Below are positions 59,310 through 64,000 of a DNA stretch of 64,000 nucleotides, piece by piece. Made by a program: the position numbers and the translations under genes. Under the pieces are notes generated by a model that was not told where the DNA came from, did not search any database, and saw only the letters and a program-made list of their open reading frames with translations. The DNA lies in the NCBI GenBank assembly GCA_023391185.1, contig JAEWBI010000004.1, positions 10,917-74,916 on the forward strand. Direction: 5' to 3'. Each line of letters begins with the position of its first letter. Within the stretch, counting starts at the first letter, position 1. The stretch comes from Bacillota bacterium. Lineage in GTDB: Bacteria; Bacillota_I; Bacilli_A; RF39; UBA660.

Positions 59310-61311
59310 TACTCTTATATTTATCATTTTATATGTTTATTATAAAAATAATAATATTGTTTCTTTTTATGATGAAAATGTAACACGTATTGAAGGTATT
59401 GTTACTGATATAAATTATTTTGATGATAAAATAAGTTTTGTTGTTAAAAATAAAGAAAGTATTCTTGTTAATGATTATAACTTAATTAGTGATATAAAGT
59501 TAGGAGATTATGTATTAGCGGAAGGGATTATGAAAAAGCCAAATACTAATACTAATTTTAATTTATTTAATTATAAAAATTATTTACTTAGTAAGAATAT
59601 TCATTATACTTTTACTTTAGATAAGTTAAGTGTCACAAAAAATAGTAATATATTCTATAAATTTAAAAATCTTATTTTAGATAGACTAGATAGTATTGAT
59701 AATTCTTATTTATATACTCTTATTTTAGCCGATAATAGAATAGATGATACAATTTATGAATCTTATCAAACAAATGGTATAAGCCACTTATTTGCTGTTT
59801 CTGGCAGTCACATAGCTCTTATATCTTTTGTACTTTTATTTATACTTAATAAGTTTATAAAAAGAAGAAAAATAAGTTATGTAATAGTGTCAGTATTTAT
59901 ATTATTTTATATGTTTCTAACAGGCTTTAGTGCTTCAGTAGTTAGAAGTTGTTTACTATTTACTTTTATGACAATATTTAAATTATTTAATATTAAAATT
60001 AAAGCAGTATATATTCTTTACTTAATATCTGTAATTCTTCTAATATATAATCCATACTATATATATGACATAGGTTTTATTTATAGTTTTACAATAAGTT
60101 TTAGTTTAATGTTATTATCTAAAAAAATAAGTAATTATAGCAATTACTTTACTAAGCTTTTTCTAATAAGTTTAATAGCTTTTATAGTAAGTATTCCTAT
60201 TACTATCAATAATAATTTTAGTATTAATTTATTATCCCCATTTCTTAATATTATATTTGTACCAATAGTATCTTTTATAATATTTCCTCTTGCAATTTTG
60301 ACATTATTTATACCTTATTTAAATACTATGTTTATATTTTTTATAAACATCTTAGAATATTTATCAGAAATATTTTATAATCACAAGATAGAATTAATTT
60401 TCTCTCATATACCTTTTTACGGAATAATTATATATTATCTAGTTATTAGTATGTTACTATATAAGCAAAATAAGATATCGATATTTATTTTTTGTTTAAT
60501 GTTATTTATACATTATAATATTAAATTATTTAATAAATATCCTATAGTTACTATGATTGATGTTGGTCAAGGTGATAGTTTTATAATTGAAATGCCTCAT
60601 AATAAAGCAAATATACTAGTTGATACTGGTGGTAATTTAAATTATGATATCGCGAAAAATATACTCATTCCATTTATTAAATCAAAAGGCATAAAGGAAA
60701 TAGATTATTTAATATTAAGTCATGGTGACTTTGATCATATGGGAGCAAGTGAAAATTTAATAAGTGGTTTTAAAATAAATAAAGTCATTATGAATAGAGG
60801 TAATAACAATGATATTGAACTAAGTTTTATTAACTTATTAAAGAAGAAAAAAGTCGAATATGAGCAGATATCTAAAAAAATATTAAATATTAATGGTAAC
60901 AATTTCTACTTTTTGAATATATTAAATAGTGAAGAGGAAAATAAAGATAGTTTAATTTTATATACTAAATTAAATGGATATAAAGTTCTTTTTATGGGTG
61001 ATGCAACAATAGAAGAAGAAAAAGTACTTCTAGATACATATAATCTTGAACATGTGGATATACTAAAAGTAGGTCATCATGGTTCAAATTATAGTACAAG
61101 TGATGACCTTATTAATGCAATTAATCCAGATTATGCTTTAATTTCTGTATCAAAAAGTAATTATTATGGTCATCCTTCAAATAGGGTTATAAGTTTATTA
61201 GATAGTTATGATACTGCAAAGTATCAAACAAGTATAGATGGAAGTGTAAAAATAGTATTTAGTAATAAATTACAAATCTATACTTGTCTTAAGGGGTCGC
61301 TAAGCGATTAG
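59278..61311 (+). CDS. comEC: Competence protein ComEC/Rec2 DNA channel
   Basis: 677 residues. N-terminal OB-like region (DUF4131), the competence membrane domain with HLFAVSGSHIALISF and many transmembrane helices (about 150-420), and a C-terminal metallo-beta-lactamase domain (MIDVGQGDSF, LSHGDFDHMGA, VGHHGSNYSTS). Channel for single-stranded DNA entry. Start inside comEA; no strong ribosome binding site, so coupling is likely. comFA and comG genes are not in the window. Confidence 0.93.
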   Translation: MKKLKIILLFSTLIFIILYVYYKNNNIVSFYDENVTRIEGIVTDINYFDDKISFVVKNKESILVNDYNLISDIKLGDYVLAEGIMKKPNTNTNFNLFNYKNYLLSKNIHYTFTLDKLSVTKNSNIFYKFKNLILDRLDSIDNSYLYTLILADNRIDDTIYESYQTNGISHLFAVSGSHIALISFVLLFILNKFIKRRKISYVIVSVFILFYMFLTGFSASVVRSCLLFTFMTIFKLFNIKIKAVYILYLISVILLIYNPYYIYDIGFIYSFTISFSLMLLSKKISNYSNYFTKLFLISLIAFIVSIPITINNNFSINLLSPFLNIIFVPIVSFIIFPLAILTLFIPYLNTMFIFFINILEYLSEIFYNHKIELIFSHIPFYGIIIYYLVISMLLYKQNKISIFIFCLMLFIHYNIKLFNKYPIVTMIDVGQGDSFIIEMPHNKANILVDTGGNLNYDIAKNILIPFIKSKGIKEIDYLILSHGDFDHMGASENLISGFKINKVIMNRGNNNDIELSFINLLKKKKVEYEQISKKILNINGNNFYFLNILNSEEENKDSLILYTKLNGYKVLFMGDATIEEEKVLLDTYNLEHVDILKVGHHGSNYSTSDDLINAINPDYALISVSKSNYYGHPSNRVISLLDSYDTAKYQTSIDGSVKIVFSNKLQIYTCLKGSLSD

Positions 61312-61325
61312 CGTTTAATATAGAT

Positions 61326-61350
61326 GAGAGTGTTAATCACTCTCTTTTTT
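61326..61350 (+). terminator. Terminator of comEA-comEC
   Basis: GAGAGTG (61326-61332) pairs with CACTCTC (61338-61344), then Ts. Confidence 0.85.
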
Positions 61351-61417
61351 GTCTTTTTTTGTTGAATAAAGGCACTTGCTTTGATATAATACTTATAATA
61401 GACAGGAGAAAAAAAGT

Positions 61418-63031
61418 ATGAAAAAAGAAAATGAAGATATAGAGATTTTATCATTTGATAATCTTGAAGAAGAAGAATTCATGCTTAATGATTCTAATAT
61501 TAATGAAGAACCTATAATAATTCCAGATAATATAGTTGATACAAAGGAAGAAAAAGATTTAGAAGATAATATAGAACTAGATGAATTAATTAAAGAAGTA
61601 GCTAAAGAAGAACTTATTTCAAATAAGAAAAATAAGAAAGCAAAAAAAACAAAAAAGGAAAAAATCCTTAAAAAGCCAAAAAAGAGTAAGAAAAAACTAG
61701 AGTATGATGAAGATGGTAATCTTATTAAAACTAGAAAACCTAAAAATAAAAAAGTATTTTGGGCACAAGTTATTTTTTGCTTGGTTAGCTTTATTTTTAT
61801 AGTTGGTTGTTGTATATTTTATGGAAGTAGAATGATAAAGTTCTATAATATATATAATCCAAAAACTGACGATGGTAAAGTAGTAGAATTATTAGGTAGT
61901 TCTATTACTGGAAAAGCATCAATCGCAACAGAAGGTGATGGTTTATATCGTATTAGTGGTTCATATTTATATAAAGGAACTGCTGTGGATAATTATGTTA
62001 AGTTTAGTAATACACTATGGCGCATTATTAAAGTAAATAGTGATGGTTCAATTGAAATGGTAACGGATTCATACATTAATGCTTTGGATTGGAATAGTAA
62101 AATTACAGATTATGCTAGTTCTGATATAAGATCATATTTAAATGATGTTTATCTAAATACCTTAAATAAGGATTTACTTACAAATGTAACATATTGTACA
62201 GATTTAATAACAGATTTATCTAGCGTTAAATGTGATAATAGTGATTCATCAGATTTTGTTAGATTATTAGGTATAACAGAGTTTTTAAATAGTGGGGTAG
62301 ATGGTAAAACATTTATAACTGATGGTAATAATAACATATGGCTTTATAATAGTAATGAAAAATCAGTATGGAATACAAATGGTACTGGACTAGGGACAAG
62401 TAATGCTGACAGTGGATATCTAGTAAAAGCTGTAGTACATATTAAAAATAGTGCACAGTTATTAGGTGGTAAAGGTAAAAAAGAAGACCCTTATATTATT
62501 GAAGAAAAAAGGAATAAAGTTGAAGTTGGAAACTATGTTAAACTTGGTGATGATACATGGGTTGTATATGAAGTTAATAAAGAAAGTATTAAACTTGCAT
62601 TAAGTACAGTTCTTAGTAATACATATAGATACTCTACTAGTGATAACTCATTTAATATTAATAGTAATAATAGTTTGGCAGCTTATTTAAATACAACATA
62701 TTTAGAAAGTTTATCATATAAAGATTTATTACTAGATACAAAATGGTATAACGGTTCTTATACAAGTTATAAGGATGTAACAAAAAGTACTATAACTAGT
62801 AAAGTTGGTTTATTAAATGTTATGGATGTAAAAACAAATAACATAAATGCAGAAGAAAGCTATTATATTATGACTCCAGGGGATACATATTATGAATACA
62901 TGGTTGGTTCTACTTTAAGACAATCTAAGATAACAGTATCTAGAAATATAAAACCAGCTATAAGTATTAAACTTACCAATATAGAAAGTGGTAAGGGGAC
63001 AATGTCAGACCCTTATGTAATGGAGGGATAA
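61418..63031 (+). CDS. Large membrane-anchored surface protein with two DUF6273-like modules
   Basis: 537 residues. The N-terminal 115 residues are cytoplasmic: acidic (1-65), then strongly basic Lys-rich (70-110). A transmembrane helix follows (about 117-140). The extracytoplasmic part holds two similar beta modules (about 170-355 and 365-535), each with a YVKFSNTLWRIIKVNSDGSI / YVKLGDDTWVVYEVNKESI start and a G-GK/T-x-DPY-x-E end (KGKKEDPYIIEE, KGTMSDPYVMEG). DUF6273-like folds have that layout. Function unknown. Strong AGGAG ribosome binding site; the next gene follows after one base. Confidence 0.75.
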   Translation: MKKENEDIEILSFDNLEEEEFMLNDSNINEEPIIIPDNIVDTKEEKDLEDNIELDELIKEVAKEELISNKKNKKAKKTKKEKILKKPKKSKKKLEYDEDGNLIKTRKPKNKKVFWAQVIFCLVSFIFIVGCCIFYGSRMIKFYNIYNPKTDDGKVVELLGSSITGKASIATEGDGLYRISGSYLYKGTAVDNYVKFSNTLWRIIKVNSDGSIEMVTDSYINALDWNSKITDYASSDIRSYLNDVYLNTLNKDLLTNVTYCTDLITDLSSVKCDNSDSSDFVRLLGITEFLNSGVDGKTFITDGNNNIWLYNSNEKSVWNTNGTGLGTSNADSGYLVKAVVHIKNSAQLLGGKGKKEDPYIIEEKRNKVEVGNYVKLGDDTWVVYEVNKESIKLALSTVLSNTYRYSTSDNSFNINSNNSLAAYLNTTYLESLSYKDLLLDTKWYNGSYTSYKDVTKSTITSKVGLLNVMDVKTNNINAEESYYIMTPGDTYYEYMVGSTLRQSKITVSRNIKPAISIKLTNIESGKGTMSDPYVMEG

Positions 63032-63032
63032 T

Positions 63033-64000
63033 ATGAAAAAGTTAACAATTGTAATGATAATTTTAGATATTTTAGTAGCATTAGGATTCATAGTAACTTA
63101 CTGTATTCCATCAATTAAAAATACAGTAATTGCTACAGCACTTAATACTAAAACTCATCAGTGGATAGCGTATACTTTCTATAGTGAAGAACAAATAAAT
63201 TATGTTCTTTCTCTTGATAGCTATATTCCACTTACAGATGAAGTTGATTTAGATGCTATCGTTATTGATACATCTGAAAAAGATAGTTATGATAACGAAT
63301 ATGATGAACAAATACTTACTCGTGATCAAGGTAATGAAGAATACAAGTTAATAAATGTTAAAGTTGGCGGTTATGATGCTTATTTAGTAGCAATATATGA
63401 TCCATCCAAAGTTGATTTGATTCATTCAAAAACATTTAACACTGGTTCGGGTCAAGAACAAGTTATTTCAATGTGTAAAAGATATGGTGGTCTTGTTTGT
63501 ATCAATGGTGGTGGTTTTGTTGATTATGGTACAGGATCAGATATTCCTATGGGATATATAATTGATGATGGTAAAGTTATTTGGTCAGATAGTGATCAAG
63601 CTAATAATCTAATTGGATTTACTTATAGCAATAAATTATTACTTACAAGAGCAACAGGTGACGAAGCTATTTCTAAGGGAATGCGTGATGCTCTTGAATT
63701 TGGACCTTTCTTAATAGTTAATGGTAAATCAATTGAGTATACTAATTCTGATTCTGCTGGTGGTTATTCTAGAGCAGCTAGAGTAGCTATTGCCCAAAGA
63801 AAAGATGGAGTAGTATTATTCTTGGTAACTGAAGGAACTCATTCCAATGGACCAAATCTTGGAGAAGTTGTTGATATTCTCGAAAAATATGGAGCTTACA
63901 ATGCAGCTAATTTAGATGGTGGTACATCTACTTCGTTGGTTATTCAAAATAAACTAATAAATAATCCAAAAAATATTTTTGGTCAATCAGTTTATAATGG
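63033..64000 (+). CDS. NAGPA-domain (phosphodiester glycosidase family) protein, truncated by the window end
   Basis: 322 residues are visible with no stop codon before 64000. One N-terminal transmembrane helix (about 4-24), then an extracytoplasmic domain with the phosphodiester glycosidase (NAGPA/DUF2233) pattern: VDLIHSKTFNTGSGQE, INGGGFVDYG, GYIIDDGKVIW, FGPFLIVNG, TEGTHSNGPNLGEVVDIL and NLDGGTSTSLV with the probable catalytic acidic residues. Family members remove GlcNAc-type caps from phosphodiester-linked or wall polymers. GGAGGG ribosome binding site at 63022-63027. Probably an operon partner of the surface protein just upstream. Confidence 0.82.
   Translation, partial: MKKLTIVMIILDILVALGFIVTYCIPSIKNTVIATALNTKTHQWIAYTFYSEEQINYVLSLDSYIPLTDEVDLDAIVIDTSEKDSYDNEYDEQILTRDQGNEEYKLINVKVGGYDAYLVAIYDPSKVDLIHSKTFNTGSGQEQVISMCKRYGGLVCINGGGFVDYGTGSDIPMGYIIDDGKVIWSDSDQANNLIGFTYSNKLLLTRATGDEAISKGMRDALEFGPFLIVNGKSIEYTNSDSAGGYSRAARVAIAQRKDGVVLFLVTEGTHSNGPNLGEVVDILEKYGAYNAANLDGGTSTSLVIQNKLINNPKNIFGQSVYN

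Noticed and set aside
1..64000. Mycoplasma-type code (TGA = Trp)
   Set aside because: Several genes end in TGA (for example 2303, 25851, 47118) and no family member here needs TGA read through.

Overview
The window comes from a very AT-rich, low-GC Gram-positive chromosome. TGA is used as a stop (for example at the ends of the genes at 1857 and 46342) and Trp is TGG, so this is the standard bacterial code and not a Mycoplasma code. The gene order is Bacillota-like: ylbD-ylbE-rsmD; radC-mreC-mreD-spoIVFA/B-like-rplU-prp-rpmA-...-obg; lspA-rluD; and a Gram-positive Tad pilus locus. A peptidoglycan synthesis gene (murC), SEDS (ftsW), an autolysin and lipoproteins show a walled, single-membrane cell. 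Taken together this suggests an uncultured gut Bacilli lineage of the RF39 or related 'Mollicutes-like' type. That placement is inference; no rRNA gene is present.

Layout. 1-4.0 kb: the tail of a membrane protein, then an NrtR-type Nudix regulator with three copies of an AAGTGTA-n6-TACACTT-like palindrome and a four-gene operon ending in a P-loop kinase-CYTH fusion. 4.1-9.6 kb: rpsB (with an unusual C-terminal RNA-binding-like tail), tsf, ylbD, ylbE, rsmD, a DUF4825-like membrane protein, a HAD phosphatase and an ASCH protein. 9.7-14.3 kb: pgsA (minus strand) and a 1196-residue secreted glucosaminidase with Ig-like repeats. 14.3-22.8 kb: lspA, rluD-type synthase, rhomboid protease, Xer recombinase, thymidine kinase, ppdK, lipoprotein. 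22.9-30.7 kb: a pilin-LRR fusion, yigZ, uvrC, mutL, lipoprotein. 30.9-41.2 kb: the radC-mreCD-spoIVF-rplU-prp-rpmA-obg block, with an HPt-REC protein where Bacillus has spo0B. 41.2-47.1 kb: Tad/Flp pilus locus. 47.2-53.9 kb: murC, two pilin-like proteins, PfkB kinase, Smr protein and a GntR-ABC operon. 53.9-58.7 kb: def plus an arylsulfotransferase-like protein, an ASCH protein, a tiny YjcZ-like protein and ftsW. 58.7-64 kb: comEA, comEC, a surface protein and a truncated NAGPA-domain protein.

Common threads. Surface appendage and uptake functions are prominent: Flp/Tad pilus, three type IV prepilin-like proteins, ComEA/ComEC. Several genes are homologues or positional equivalents of sporulation genes (SpoIIB-like SPOR protein, SpoIVFA/B-like pair, YlbD, YjcZ-like, HPt at the spo0B position), although the window gives no evidence that the organism makes spores. 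About a dozen promoters share a compact layout in which the Shine-Dalgarno sequence AGGTGAT begins about 7 nt after the -10 box, predicting 5' UTRs of only about 10-15 nt.

No rRNA, tRNA, CRISPR array, insertion sequence or prophage was recognised. No gene-free stretch longer than 300 bases was found; the longest is 36975-37266, which holds a terminator, a promoter and a candidate structured leader.
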